Assembly (NCBI RefSeq): GCF_900323545.1
Contig: NZ_OOHN01000008.1
Span: 1,417,144-1,481,143 of the forward strand
Reading direction: 5' to 3'
DNA from: Actinomyces sp. Marseille-P3109
Lineage (GTDB): Bacteria > Actinomycetota > Actinomycetes > Actinomycetales > Actinomycetaceae
DNA length: 64,000 nucleotides
Part shown: one piece after another, positions 18,744 to 27,572 of the stretch
Numbering within the stretch: the first letter of the stretch is position 1
Layout: each line of letters opens with the position of its first letter
Position numbers and translations under genes: made by a program
Notes under the pieces: generated by a model
The model's input: the letters and a program-made list of their open reading frames with translations, nothing else
Told to the model about the DNA's origin: nothing
Databases searched by the model: none

Positions 18744-19859
18744 ATGAGGCCCTCCGAGTCCCTTCAGCGCTGGTTCGAGTCCTCCCTGCGGCCCAGGCTG
18801 GAGAGGATGGCCGCAAAGCGACGCCCAGACCTGCCGGCCCCGCAGGTGCTCATCATCGCCCCGGGGGTGAGGCTCTCCTTCGGTGAGGTCGACCGGCCTT
18901 TTCATACCGCGAGCGCCGGCAAGCCCTTCGTGGCGGTCGCGGCGGCACGCCTGGCCCAGCAGGGGCTGCTGTCCCTGGATGCGCCGATCGGCGAGCTCGC
19001 CCCGGGCATCGATCTGTCCGCGCTACCCGCCGCTCCCGGCGTCATTCTGTCCCGGGACCTGACCTTGAGTCACCTGCTCAGCCACCGCTCAGGACTACCC
19101 GACCCGATACAGCCTCCGCGCGGATACTCCACCGAGTGCTCGCTGGACCGCCTCATGCGCCACCCCGACCGCCGGTGGGACCTGGCCGAGGTGCTAGCGC
19201 AGTGCGCGGGGCTGCCGCCCCAGGGCCGGCCCGGTGAGCGCTTCGCCTACGGGGACGCCAACTACGCCCTGGCTCAGTGCGTGCTCCAGGAGGTCACCGG
19301 CCTGTCCGCCCACGAGGTGCTGCGCACCCAGGTGTTCCAGCCCGCGGGGATGACGCGCACGGGTCAGCCGCACTCCACGGCCACCGATGAGGAGCTGGCA
19401 GGTCTGAAGATCGCTCCGGTCCGGATCACAGGTCTGAAGATCGCTCCGGTCTGGGTCAAGGGTGCGGAGATCAGCCATGCCAGGGCGCTGTCCGCCGGGT
19501 CCGCTGACGGCGGCGCGGTGACAACCCTGGAGGACATGGTGCGGTTCCAGGAGGCCCTGCATGAGGGAGACCTGCTCGACCGGGATCTGCTGGCGCGCCT
19601 GGCCCGGCCCCGCTCCCGCCTGCGCGCGGGCCTCCACTACGGGACGGGCCTGGCCACGATCCGCTTCAGCGAGTTCATGCCCTTGATCCTGCGGGGCCTG
19701 CCCGAGCCGGTGGGAGGTCTGGGCCTGTGGGCGGTACACAGCTTCTTCTACCCGCGCCAACGCGCCCACGTCGTCATGAACCTTCACAGCACCGCACAGA
19801 TGCAGCGCAGTTTCGCACTGCACATCGCGATCGCCCGCCGCCTGGCCCGCCTGTCCTGA
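18744..19859 (+). CDS. Serine hydrolase, beta-lactamase/penicillin-binding fold
   Basis: A 371-residue class C beta-lactamase-like protein, a family that includes esterases and D-aminopeptidases. The nucleophile motif SxxK appears as SAGK (TASAGKPFVAV), the second motif as YGDANYALA, a frequent variant of YSN, and SHLLSHRSGLPD is also typical. No secretion signal is seen, so it may be cytoplasmic. I chose the ATG at 18744, preceded by GAGGTGGAGAC, over the one at 18639, which lacks a ribosome-binding site. Around residues 220-240 a 10-residue unit (GLKIAPV...) is duplicated in tandem. Confidence 0.8.
   Translation: MRPSESLQRWFESSLRPRLERMAAKRRPDLPAPQVLIIAPGVRLSFGEVDRPFHTASAGKPFVAVAAARLAQQGLLSLDAPIGELAPGIDLSALPAAPGVILSRDLTLSHLLSHRSGLPDPIQPPRGYSTECSLDRLMRHPDRRWDLAEVLAQCAGLPPQGRPGERFAYGDANYALAQCVLQEVTGLSAHEVLRTQVFQPAGMTRTGQPHSTATDEELAGLKIAPVRITGLKIAPVWVKGAEISHARALSAGSADGGAVTTLEDMVRFQEALHEGDLLDRDLLARLARPRSRLRAGLHYGTGLATIRFSEFMPLILRGLPEPVGGLGLWAVHSFFYPRQRAHVVMNLHSTAQMQRSFALHIAIARRLARLS
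19399..19451 (+). repeat. In-frame 30-bp tandem duplication within the serine hydrolase gene
   Basis: A 23-bp stretch at 19399-19421 recurs exactly at 19429-19451, a period of 30 bp. The protein repeats GLKIAPV with divergent RIT and WVK ends. The frame is kept. Confidence 0.9.
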
Positions 19860-19978
19860 GCCGCGCTCGCCCGCCGACCCTCGGGTCCTGCACGCCTTCG
19901 GGGGAGGTGCCCATGGGCCCAGGCCTCGCGCGCGGCGTCAGCCCACCACCGTGCCGTTGGATGGACGTGCTCGCCGTC

Positions 19979-20902
19979 TCAAGCGCGGGGGAAGGCCTGC
20001 TCGTAGACGCTGCGCAACCGCTCGGCCGAGACATGGGTGTAGCGCTGGGTCGTGGCCAGGGAGGAGTGTCCGAGGATCTCCTGGACGCTGCGCAGGTCCG
20101 CTCCCCCGCTCAGCACGTGGGTGGCCGCGCTGTGGCGCAGTCCGTGCGGGCCGAGGTCGGGCACCTGGGCGGCTGCGCACAGCCGGTGGACGATGTCGCG
20201 CACCGCACGTGGGTCGATGCGCCGTCCTCGCGCCCCGAGGAAGAGTGCGGCTCCGGCGTCGGAGGCACAGATCTCAGGGCGTCGCCCCAGCCAGTTCTCC
20301 AGGGCCCTGGCAGCGGGCACCCCGTAGGGGACAGTACGTTCCTTGCGGCCCTTGCCCAGGACTCGCAGGGTCCGTTGGGAGTGGTCGAGGTCGGTGACAT
20401 CAAGACCGACGAGCTCGGAGACCCGTACACCGGTCGCGTAGAGCGTCTCGATGATGGCCAGGTCGCGTGCGGCCAGAGCGTTCCCGTCTGAGGCAAGGTC
20501 CGCGGCGGTCTTGAGGAGCTGTGCGGCCTGCTGGGTCGTCAGGACCCCGGGGAGTCGGTTGTCGACGCGGGGGGCGCGCAGGCGCACGGCGACGTCGGAG
20601 GCGAGCAGCCCTTCCTCGAAGGCCCAGGTGGAGAAGGTTCTCACGGAGGCGGAGCGGCGGGCCAGGGTGGCGCGGGAGCGCCCGTCAGCGGCCTGTGCGG
20701 CGAGCCAGTCGCGCAGGTCCGCCAGGTCGAGGGTGGCCAGGGCCGGCTCAACGGGCTCGGCGTCGCCCTCACCGACGCCGAGGAAACTTAAGAGATCACC
20801 CACGTCGACGAGGTAGGCCCGCACGGTGTGCTGGGAGAGGTCTCGTTGCAGCGATAGGTGACGCTGGTAGGCGGAGAGGAGGCCGGCGCGCGTCCTCGGC
20901 AT
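19979..20902 (-). CDS. xerC: Tyrosine recombinase XerC-like
   Basis: Site-specific recombinase that resolves chromosome dimers. The 307-residue protein has the N-terminal SAM-like domain (HTVRAYLVDVGDLLSFL) and a catalytic domain with the first Arg in YATGVRVSEL, Lys in LGKGRKERTVP, HGLRHSAATH (HxxR), and LGHSSLATTQRYTHV with the Tyr nucleophile. The ATG at 20902 has GGGGGA before it; the upstream Met adds non-conserved residues. No dif site or integrated element is visible beside it, so a housekeeping role is likeliest. Confidence 0.9.
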   Translation of the reverse strand: MPRTRAGLLSAYQRHLSLQRDLSQHTVRAYLVDVGDLLSFLGVGEGDAEPVEPALATLDLADLRDWLAAQAADGRSRATLARRSASVRTFSTWAFEEGLLASDVAVRLRAPRVDNRLPGVLTTQQAAQLLKTAADLASDGNALAARDLAIIETLYATGVRVSELVGLDVTDLDHSQRTLRVLGKGRKERTVPYGVPAARALENWLGRRPEICASDAGAALFLGARGRRIDPRAVRDIVHRLCAAAQVPDLGPHGLRHSAATHVLSGGADLRSVQEILGHSSLATTQRYTHVSAERLRSVYEQAFPRA

Positions 20903-20986
20903 AATAGTCCCCCTGACGACGGCTCTGTTGGGTCGATGGCAAGACGAATGACGATGGGTGGCGAGGCGAGCGACCACGCGGGTGAG

Positions 20987-21337
20987 TTAGGTGAGTTCGG
21001 AGAACTGTGCGCGGACGTCGGCGATGCGCCGCTCGTTGCGCTTGTAGTGAGTCCATTTTCCTATACGTGTGGAGGTCACCAGCTCCTCACGCTCCAGGGC
21101 GTGCATGAACGCCGAGACGGTGGACTGGGCCAGCCCGACCTTGTCGGTGATCTGCTTGATGCAGACCCCGTACTCATCCGGGTCCGCGATCCCCTGCTCG
21201 ATGGGGAACTCCGCCCGAGGATTCCGGAGCCACTGCAGGATCTGGAGGCGCACCGGGTGCGCAAGAACCTTGAGGGCGTCGACCAGTCCGTTCATGTCCT
21301 CATCGTCATGCGGATGACGATGGGCGTTCGCGGACAT
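20987..21337 (-). CDS. ArsR-family winged-helix regulator
   Basis: A 116-residue DNA-binding protein of ArsR type: LKVLAHPVRLQILQWL is the classic helix before the HTH, and ITDKVGLAQSTVSAFMHALEREELV is the recognition helix region. KWTHYKRNERRI forms the wing. It has no CxC metal motif of the ArsR/SmtB sensors, although the N terminus is His/Asp-rich (HRHPHDDEDM). The start at 21337 has GGAGGGG before it. It lies downstream of the DMT exporter on the same strand and may regulate it. Confidence 0.85.
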   Translation of the reverse strand: MSANAHRHPHDDEDMNGLVDALKVLAHPVRLQILQWLRNPRAEFPIEQGIADPDEYGVCIKQITDKVGLAQSTVSAFMHALEREELVTSTRIGKWTHYKRNERRIADVRAQFSELT

Positions 21338-21482
21338 ACTGCCCCTCCCGAATCCTGCTGAGGTGCGCCAGAGCATACCACCCGCACTGATGTCGATACC
21401 TGAGGCACCGTTGCACCCTCAGAGAGGCATCCTGCAGGGAACGCAGACGACATCAGCTCCGCGATCCGGCACCGGAGGCGCG

Positions 21483-22397
21483 TTACGAGCCGAGGACGAG
21501 CCTGGCCCAATAGATGGTGACGATGAGGATCACCACGCCAAGGAGCTGGGAGGGCGTCAGAGTCTCGGCGAAGAGGATGTAGGCGTAGGCGGCCGCTGCC
21601 ACAGGCTGGAGCAGCGCGAACAGCGACCCGAGCTGCAGCGACATGAAGTGCATAGCGTGCGCCATGAGGGTCTGCCCGAGTATCTGAGAGGTGAGCGCCA
21701 GGGCGGCGAGCAGCAGCCATCCCGTCACGGAATGCGGAAGCAGGTTCTCTCCACGCAGCATCGCCACCGCAAGACACACCGCAGCGCACCAGAGACTGAG
21801 TACCGCCATGATGCGCAGCGCCGGGTACCGCTTTCGCAGCCCCTGGGCGACAACGAGAAATCCCGTGTAGAAGAATGCCGTGGCCAGGGCCATCGCGTTT
21901 CCAAGCAGATGGCGCGGGTCTGTGTGAACGCCGACCGGGGTCAGGAGCAGTAGTCCCCCGATCGCCAGGATCGCCGGAAGAACGAGCCTGACGTCGGGAG
22001 CATCCCTGAAGAGCACCCACCCGTAGATCGCCGCGGCGAAGGGAACAAGATTCGCCAGGAGATTGGACTCAGCCAGCGTGGTGTAGAAGAACGACACGTT
22101 CCACAGGCACAGGTCGATCGCCAAGAGAGCTCCGCCCAGCGCGATGGTGACTTGGTCGCGAAAAGGCATGCGTTCCTGCCGCTGGGCTCCGCGCCGGAGC
22201 CCGACACCGGCGTCGAGCAGGAACAGCATGGGGGCGGCGATCAGGGACCGGAAGCCGCCGGTGGCGATCGGCCCCACCTCGCTGAGCCGGACGAACACTC
22301 CCCCGAGCGCCAAGCATCCCACCGCGAGCACTGCGCACGCGATCGCTCCCCCTCCCGCCCGACCACCGACAGCACGGCGCAGATGCTGCATCATCAT
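21483..22397 (-). CDS. DMT-superfamily (EamA) exporter
   Basis: A 304-residue inner-membrane protein with ten predicted TM segments arranged as two EamA repeats. Typical stretches are LALGGVFVRLSEVGPIATGGFR, SFFYTTLAESNLLANLVPFAAAIYGW near the end of repeat 1, and LLQPVAAAAYAYILFAETLTPSQLLG in repeat 2. The family exports amino acids, nucleosides and other metabolites; substrate unknown. The ATG at 22397 is chosen because AGGAGGGAGAC lies directly upstream. A palindromic AT-rich element about 110 nt upstream could be a regulator site. Confidence 0.85.
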   Translation of the reverse strand: MMMQHLRRAVGGRAGGGAIACAVLAVGCLALGGVFVRLSEVGPIATGGFRSLIAAPMLFLLDAGVGLRRGAQRQERMPFRDQVTIALGGALLAIDLCLWNVSFFYTTLAESNLLANLVPFAAAIYGWVLFRDAPDVRLVLPAILAIGGLLLLTPVGVHTDPRHLLGNAMALATAFFYTGFLVVAQGLRKRYPALRIMAVLSLWCAAVCLAVAMLRGENLLPHSVTGWLLLAALALTSQILGQTLMAHAMHFMSLQLGSLFALLQPVAAAAYAYILFAETLTPSQLLGVVILIVTIYWARLVLGS

Positions 22398-22502
22398 GTC
22401 TCCCTCCTCTTGCCTCCCATTGCTGCTGACACCGCCCGGCCTCAGGCGGCCGACGCCCGTATCCAGCCCGGCGGCATACCTCATCACCAGCACCACAACT
22501 TA

Positions 22503-22522
22503 CATATCGACAATATGCGATA
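22503..22522. promoter_or_regulatory. Candidate operator upstream of the DMT exporter
   Basis: CATAT at 22503-22507 and ATATG at 22513-22517 form a 5-5-5 palindrome, overlapped by TATCG/CGATA (22505-22509 and 22518-22522). The AT-rich stretch stands out from its GC-rich surroundings. ArsR-type operators have this kind of symmetry, but no binding data are implied. Confidence 0.3.
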
Positions 22523-22692
22523 CATCGATTCATGGGACGCTAGCAGGATGGGAGCCGGTCGTCAATAGGGATCAAGCCCTTTCTACCGCTCGGATGGCCA
22601 TGGCATTCTGACAGGGAGGATGTCGCCGCCCTTCGCGACCGTTCCCAGGCATCTCGGACCATCTGACATTGACATCTGAAGGAGTGACGACG

Positions 22693-23442
22693 ATGAGTGA
22701 AGAGCCTCTGCTTCTCGACTTCGTTGGTGAACTGTTTCGGATCGTGCCCGGAGCCCCCTTCCAGATCGGCAGAGAGGGCGATCTCGTCCTTGATGAGGAC
22801 AACCTCTTCCTCCATCGACGCTTCCTCATCATCGAGCACGACGCCGAGCTGTGGTGGGTGGCCAACATCGGTTCCCGGATCGGCGCCACGCTTACCGAGC
22901 GCTCCGGCACCTCCCGTTCATGGGTGGCTCCGGGCTCCCGGGTACCGCTGGTCTTCCCGGACATGGCGATCGTCTTCACGGCGGGCTCCACCACCTACGA
23001 GATCATCCTGCAGGTGCCCTTCCCCGGCTACGAGGTCTCCCAGACCAGAGAGGTGCCTCCGGGCTCCGGCCAGACCACCGTGGGCATCGTGAATCTGACC
23101 CGAAACCAGCATCTGGTGACCCTGGCCCTGGCGGAGCCCTGGCTGCGTCGCACCGGCAGCGGGCCAGTCGACCTGCCCCGTAACGCCGACGCCGCAGCCC
23201 GCCTGGGCTGGAAACTCACCCGCTTCAATCGCGCGCTGGACAACATCTGCGACAAGCTCGACCGCATCGGCGTCAGAGGTATGCGGGGCGGTCCGCGTAT
23301 GCACGCCTCCTACCGACGCACCGCCCTGGTCGACTACGCACTGACGGCTCGACTGGTCACGATCGAGGACCTGCCACTGCTGGATGAGGAGGCCCAGCAC
23401 TCCCGGCAGGAGCTTGCGCTGTCAGCAGCCACCGTGGTCTGA
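22693..23442 (+). CDS. FHA-domain-like protein
   Basis: A 249-residue soluble protein. The first 100 residues resemble a forkhead-associated fold: FQIGREGDLVLDEDNLFLHRRFLIIEH with the GR and following basic residue, then WWVANIGSRIGATLTE in place of the usual 'DlgSxnGt'. The phosphothreonine-binding Ser/Arg/His set looks degenerate. The C-terminal 100 residues are helical with no motif I recognise. The ATG at 22693 is preceded by AGGAG. It stands alone between the exporter (divergent) and dprA (convergent), with no kinase gene nearby. Confidence 0.6.
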   Translation: MSEEPLLLDFVGELFRIVPGAPFQIGREGDLVLDEDNLFLHRRFLIIEHDAELWWVANIGSRIGATLTERSGTSRSWVAPGSRVPLVFPDMAIVFTAGSTTYEIILQVPFPGYEVSQTREVPPGSGQTTVGIVNLTRNQHLVTLALAEPWLRRTGSGPVDLPRNADAAARLGWKLTRFNRALDNICDKLDRIGVRGMRGGPRMHASYRRTALVDYALTARLVTIEDLPLLDEEAQHSRQELALSAATVV

Positions 23443-23468
23443 CCCCGGAGAGCTCACCGCCCAGGCGA

Positions 23469-23482
23469 GCCCCGCCCGGGGC
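23469..23482. terminator. Short GC hairpin between the FHA-like gene and dprA
   Basis: GCCCC (23469-23473) pairs with GGGGC (23478-23482) with a 4-nt loop, in the 54-nt convergent gap. Weak support. Confidence 0.3.
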
Positions 23483-23496
23483 GTTACGACGTCTGG

Positions 23497-24888
23497 CTAC
23501 CGGTGGCGTCGTCGCCAGCCGGCGGCGGTGCGCTCCGCCCTGCCCAGCAGCTCCAGGATCCCCAGGGCCGCCACTGCCTCCTTCTGGGACAGGCCCGAGG
23601 AGCGGACGATGGCCTCGGTGGTCGCGGAGGCTCTGGCCGGCATGGCGTCCAGGACGGCGGCACTGTCCGGTTCCAGCCCGTCCAGGAGACCGTCTCCCGC
23701 CAGCTCGGGGTTCTGCTCCTTGACGGCGTCGGCGTCGACGGCGCCCAGGGGCGTGAGGAGCTCAAGGGCGTCGTCGGCGTCAGTGATGCAGACCGCGCCC
23801 TTGCGCAGGAGCCGGTGACAGCCGACCGAGGACATGGAGGTCACCGGTCCGGGGACGGCACCCACCTGTCTGCCCAGATCGAGGGCTCGGTGGGCGGTGG
23901 ACAGGGCTCCTGAGCGCCAGGCCGCCTCGACCACGATCGTCGCCCCGGATATGGCCGCGATGACACGGTTGCGGGAGACGAACCGGTAGCGGCCGGGCTG
24001 GCAGCCCGGTGGGACCTCAGCGACCAGCGCCCCGTTGGAGATGACCGCCTCCAGCACCCCGGTGTTGCCGACCGGGTAGAGACGGTCCACTCCCCCGGCG
24101 GAGACGGACACGGTGGGGCCTTCGCGCAGTGCTCCGCGATGCGCGCAGGCGTCGATGCCGAAGGCTCCGCCGGAGACGATGAGGCCGCCCTTCGCCGTCA
24201 CCCCCGAGGCCAAGGAGGTCGCTATTTCCTCCCCGTACCGGGTGGAGGCCCTGGCCCCTACCAGCGCCAGGCACAGCCCGTTGGCCGGCCCTGCAGGCAT
24301 TCGCTGCTCACGCACGGGCAGGTGATGGGCTCTGGTGATCATCTCGCTGAGACCGGACTCGCCGGCGGCGTCGCCGCCCCGATTGGAGTTGTGCCCACCG
24401 GTCTCGGGGACGGCTCCACCGTTGCTGCAGCTCGCTGCCGCCCGGTCCTTGGCACTGACCAACAGCGACGGGTCGCCGCGCACCCACAGGCAGAAGGGCG
24501 GGTGCTCGAGCTCGTCGAGTCCCGGCGGCCACCAGATGTCTCCGGGGAGGACGAGGCTCCCACCGAGGCGGTCGAGCACGTCCAGCTCGCGACGGATGTC
24601 GAGTCCCTCCAGGCGCGGCGCCCATCGCGCAGCGACCTGCGCCCAGTGGACGCTGAGCCCACCGGTGCTGGAGACGCCCGGTGGAGGCTGCGGCACGGGC
24701 GGGCGCGGGGCGCTGCGCACACGCCCCGAGGAGTCGATGGCCTCCTCCAGCAGCCACCTCAAGGCGGCGCTCGGTCCAAGCCGATCCACCAGCATCGTGG
24801 CCGCAGCACTGGCCGGCTCCGCCAGGCGCGACCAGGTGGCGCGGACCAGCGCCGGGTCATCGATGTCGTAGGGCAGGGTGGGACTCAT
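23497..24888 (-). CDS. dprA: DNA-processing protein A (DprA/Smf)
   Basis: Loads RecA on single-stranded DNA during natural transformation. The 463-residue protein has the DprA Rossmann fold in its centre: LVGARASTRYGEEIATSLA, GGLIVSGGAFGIDACAHRGAL, and a further RYRFVSRNRVIAAIS stretch. The C-terminal winged-helix region (ATTEAIVRSSGLSQKEAVAAL) is present. A proline-rich insert of about 90 residues precedes the Rossmann core. The ATG at 24888 overlaps the comM stop (ATGA). Part of the yraN-comM-dprA run. Confidence 0.93.
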   Translation of the reverse strand: MSPTLPYDIDDPALVRATWSRLAEPASAAATMLVDRLGPSAALRWLLEEAIDSSGRVRSAPRPPVPQPPPGVSSTGGLSVHWAQVAARWAPRLEGLDIRRELDVLDRLGGSLVLPGDIWWPPGLDELEHPPFCLWVRGDPSLLVSAKDRAAASCSNGGAVPETGGHNSNRGGDAAGESGLSEMITRAHHLPVREQRMPAGPANGLCLALVGARASTRYGEEIATSLASGVTAKGGLIVSGGAFGIDACAHRGALREGPTVSVSAGGVDRLYPVGNTGVLEAVISNGALVAEVPPGCQPGRYRFVSRNRVIAAISGATIVVEAAWRSGALSTAHRALDLGRQVGAVPGPVTSMSSVGCHRLLRKGAVCITDADDALELLTPLGAVDADAVKEQNPELAGDGLLDGLEPDSAAVLDAMPARASATTEAIVRSSGLSQKEAVAALGILELLGRAERTAAGWRRRHR

Positions 24889-26450
24889 GATCGTGCTCCT
24901 GAGGTTCTCAGGGCCAGTGCGGTCCCGATGTGGGTGAGGGTGAGGGCCTCGGCGCCCTCGAGGTCGGCCAGGGTCCACGCCACCCTGAGCACCCGGTCCA
25001 CCCCGCGCAGGGAGAGGTCCCCACGTTCCAGGGCACTCATGAGCCGGCGGCTGAGCGGCGCGCTCAGTCCGCCGTCGGGGCCTCTGAGGTAGGAGCCGGG
25101 CACCTCGGCATTGAGCCGCCACGGCGTGCCGGCCAGCCGGTGCTTCGCGGCGCGTCTGGCTCGCAGGACCCGCTGCGCCACCACGGCGCTGGGCTCGCTG
25201 CGCGCCGGGTGGGCAAGGTCGGAGGCACTGACGGGGGCCAACTCGACCTGGATGTCCACCCGGTCCAGCAGCGGCCCGGACAGGCGCGAGAAGTACCGCC
25301 GTCGTTGCAGGGAGGTGCACGTGCACTCCAGGCCACGGCCGCCGGCCTTGCCGCAGGGGCAGGGGTTGGCGGCCAGGACGAGCTGGAAGGCGGCCGGGTA
25401 GCTGGCGCGACCGCCCACCCGGTCGATGGTGACCGTCCCGGACTCCAGGGGCTGACGCAGGCAGTCCAGGACACCGGCACTGAACTCGGGGGCCTCGTCG
25501 AGGAACAGCACGCCCCGGTGAGCCAGGGACACGTCCCCGGGGCGCGGCAGGCCGGATCCGCCTCCGACGACGGCGGCCCGGGTGGCGGTGTGGTGCGGTG
25601 CGCGCAGCGGTGGCCGGGTGATGAGCCCGTGGGCCGGGTTGAAGGTGCCGGCCAGGGAGTGGATCGAGGTGACGGTGACGGCGTCGGGCTGCTCCAGGGG
25701 AGGCAGGATCGAGGGCAGACGCTCGGCGAGCATGGTCTTTCCCGTCCCCGGCGGCCCCACCATGATGAGGTGATGTCCCCCGGCCGCGGCGACCTCGAGG
25801 GCCTGCCTGGCCTCGGCCTGTCCGACGACGTCGGCCAGGTCCGGCGGATCGCCGCCCTCAACGCGGGCCGGGCCGGTGTCGTCGGCCTGGGCGATCTGCT
25901 CCACCGCAGCGGCGACGGCGGGGCTCAGGCGTCCTCCGTAGCGGTCCACGAGCTGGCCGATATGGCCGATGGCGGTGACCTGGGCACCGGGGACGAGCTC
26001 AGCCTCGGCGCACGCCTCCCGGGCGACGACGATCTCCTCAACCCCGGCGGCGACCGCGGCCTGGACGCTGGGCAGGACGCCGCGCACCGAGTGGACCGAG
26101 CCGTCCAGCCCGAGCTCGCCGATGTACACGGTGCGCCCCAGGAGACCGGCCGCGGACCGTCCGAGCTGACCGCGAGCGCCCAGGACGGCCAGCGCGAGCG
26201 CCAGGTCCAGTCCGGTGCCGGTCTTGCGCAGGTCCGCCGGGGAGAGATTGACGGTCAGGCGCTGCTCTCCCCAGGTGACGCCGCAGGTGCTCAAAGCGGC
26301 CCGGACGCGCTCACGCGACTCGCGCACGGCGGCGTCGGGCAGGCCGACGAGGGTGAATCCGGGCAGGCCCTGGGTGGCGTGGGCCTCGACGTCGACGATG
26401 TGTCCGGCCAGCCCAGTCAGGGTGACCGCGAGCGTGCGCGCTAGCCCCAT
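24885..26450 (-). CDS. comM: Mg-chelatase-like AAA ATPase (ComM/YifB)
   Basis: Hexameric AAA+ helicase acting in DNA branch migration during transformation. The 521-residue protein has the N-terminal ChlI fold (HATQGLPGFTLVGLPDAAVRESRERV), Walker A GPPGTGKTMLAERL, LFLDEAPEF as Walker B, a Cys-rich insert (ANPCPCGKAGGRGLECTC), and the C-terminal Mg-chelatase region. Length is normal for the family. The start overlaps the yraN stop by 10 bp and the stop overlaps dprA. Confidence 0.95.
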   Translation of the reverse strand: MGLARTLAVTLTGLAGHIVDVEAHATQGLPGFTLVGLPDAAVRESRERVRAALSTCGVTWGEQRLTVNLSPADLRKTGTGLDLALALAVLGARGQLGRSAAGLLGRTVYIGELGLDGSVHSVRGVLPSVQAAVAAGVEEIVVAREACAEAELVPGAQVTAIGHIGQLVDRYGGRLSPAVAAAVEQIAQADDTGPARVEGGDPPDLADVVGQAEARQALEVAAAGGHHLIMVGPPGTGKTMLAERLPSILPPLEQPDAVTVTSIHSLAGTFNPAHGLITRPPLRAPHHTATRAAVVGGGSGLPRPGDVSLAHRGVLFLDEAPEFSAGVLDCLRQPLESGTVTIDRVGGRASYPAAFQLVLAANPCPCGKAGGRGLECTCTSLQRRRYFSRLSGPLLDRVDIQVELAPVSASDLAHPARSEPSAVVAQRVLRARRAAKHRLAGTPWRLNAEVPGSYLRGPDGGLSAPLSRRLMSALERGDLSLRGVDRVLRVAWTLADLEGAEALTLTHIGTALALRTSGARS

Positions 26451-27010
26451 GACGTCCCCACCGCCCGGTGGTGGCGCAGCAGCGCGGGGCGTTCCTCGCG
26501 CAGGAGGATGGAGACGACGTCGAGGCGCAGGCCGGCGTGCGGGCCCTCGTGGGTGCTGATCCAGGCGGCCGCCAGGGCGCGCAGCCGGGCCAGCTTGCGG
26601 GCGTCGACGGCGGCGGCCGGTGGCCCCTGGCGCAGGGAGCTGCGGGTCTTGACCTCGACGATGACCAGTGCTGGTCGTCTGCGTCGCTTCCCGCCGTCAC
26701 CGGGGGCGCTGCCGGGCTCCGGCTCCTGACCGCCGGGGGCGGGGTCGAGGGCGATGATGTCGAGCTCCCCGCGCAGACCGTGGTCCGGACGCCAGTTGCG
26801 CTCCAGGATCTGCCAACCGATGTCCTCCAGGTAGGCAGCGGCCAGGTCCTCCCCGTAGCGCCCGGTGCGAAGGCGGGACTGGTGGGCTACGGCGGCCCCT
26901 GGACTGCGCAGGCTCCCGGAGGGTCCGGTGAGCCCAGCCTCACCGGACCAGGGCGGATTCACCGCGCTCCCTGTTGCAACCTGTTCGACCATGCCGATCA
27001 CCTCCGCCAC
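26441..27010 (-). CDS. yraN: YraN family (UPF0102) nuclease-like protein
   Basis: A 189-residue protein with the restriction-endonuclease-like core of UPF0102: GRYGEDLAAAYLEDIGWQILERNWR, GELDIIALD, and LVIVEVKTRSS, giving the Glu-Asp-(E/Q)VK active-site pattern. The biochemical role is not well settled in the family; it is regularly next to comM and rnhB. A low-complexity 40-residue N-terminal extension may mean that the start is further downstream, and an insert lies between the two core motifs. Confidence 0.87.
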   Translation of the reverse strand: MAEVIGMVEQVATGSAVNPPWSGEAGLTGPSGSLRSPGAAVAHQSRLRTGRYGEDLAAAYLEDIGWQILERNWRPDHGLRGELDIIALDPAPGGQEPEPGSAPGDGGKRRRRPALVIVEVKTRSSLRQGPPAAAVDARKLARLRALAAAWISTHEGPHAGLRLDVVSILLREERPALLRHHRAVGTSWG

Positions 27011-27169
27011 CAGCCTGAGGCAGAATCACCTGATCCGCGCCACGGCCCGATCAGCCCTGTGGAGGGCACTGGCAGGAGACGACCTGTGGCTCCCGGGCAA
27101 CCGCGCCGCTCCGGGACAGGAGCCTGCAGAAGGTGAGAGGCCCAGCCTGAGGAGATCGCTCTGGAGGCT

Positions 27170-27478
27170 CTAGGAGGAGGGGATGTCCATCTCGAGCTTG
27201 GTGAGCTCCTCGACGTTGACGTCCTTGAAGGTGACGACGTGGACGGACTTCACGAACCGGGAGGCGCGGTAGATGTCCCACACCCAGGCGTCCTCGAGGG
27301 TGAGTTCGAAGAACACCTCCCCTCCGTTGGTGCGCACCTGGACGTCGACGGCATTGGCCAGGTAGAACCGTCGCTCGGTCTCCACCACGTAGGAGAACAG
27401 GGAGGCGACGTCGCGGTACTCCCGGTACAGCGAGAGCTCCAGCTCGTTCTCATAGGACTCGAGGTCTTCTGCGCTCAC
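27170..27478 (-). CDS. DUF2469 family protein
   Basis: A 102-residue protein matching the actinobacterial DUF2469 family: SAEDLESYENELELSLYREYRDV at its N terminus, FSYVVETERRFYLANAVDV, and DAWVWDIYRASRFVKSVHVVTFKDVNVEEL. I chose the GTG at 27478, which gives the conserved N terminus; the larger open frame upstream overlaps rnhB in another frame. Mycobacterium also keeps this gene next to rnhB. Function unknown. Confidence 0.88.
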   Translation of the reverse strand: MSAEDLESYENELELSLYREYRDVASLFSYVVETERRFYLANAVDVQVRTNGGEVFFELTLEDAWVWDIYRASRFVKSVHVVTFKDVNVEELTKLEMDIPSS

Positions 27479-27572
27479 CGGGCCATCATGCCTGCCCGCG
27501 GCGCCCAGGCCCAGCAGGTTGCGGGGGCGAGTCGGGGCCTGCCCGGGTCGGTACCGGCTGTTGCCCGGTGCG

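Noticed and set aside
19979..20902. xerC as an integrase of a mobile element
   Set aside because: No attachment-site repeats, tRNA, excisionase or cargo genes are near; length and motifs fit the housekeeping recombinase.
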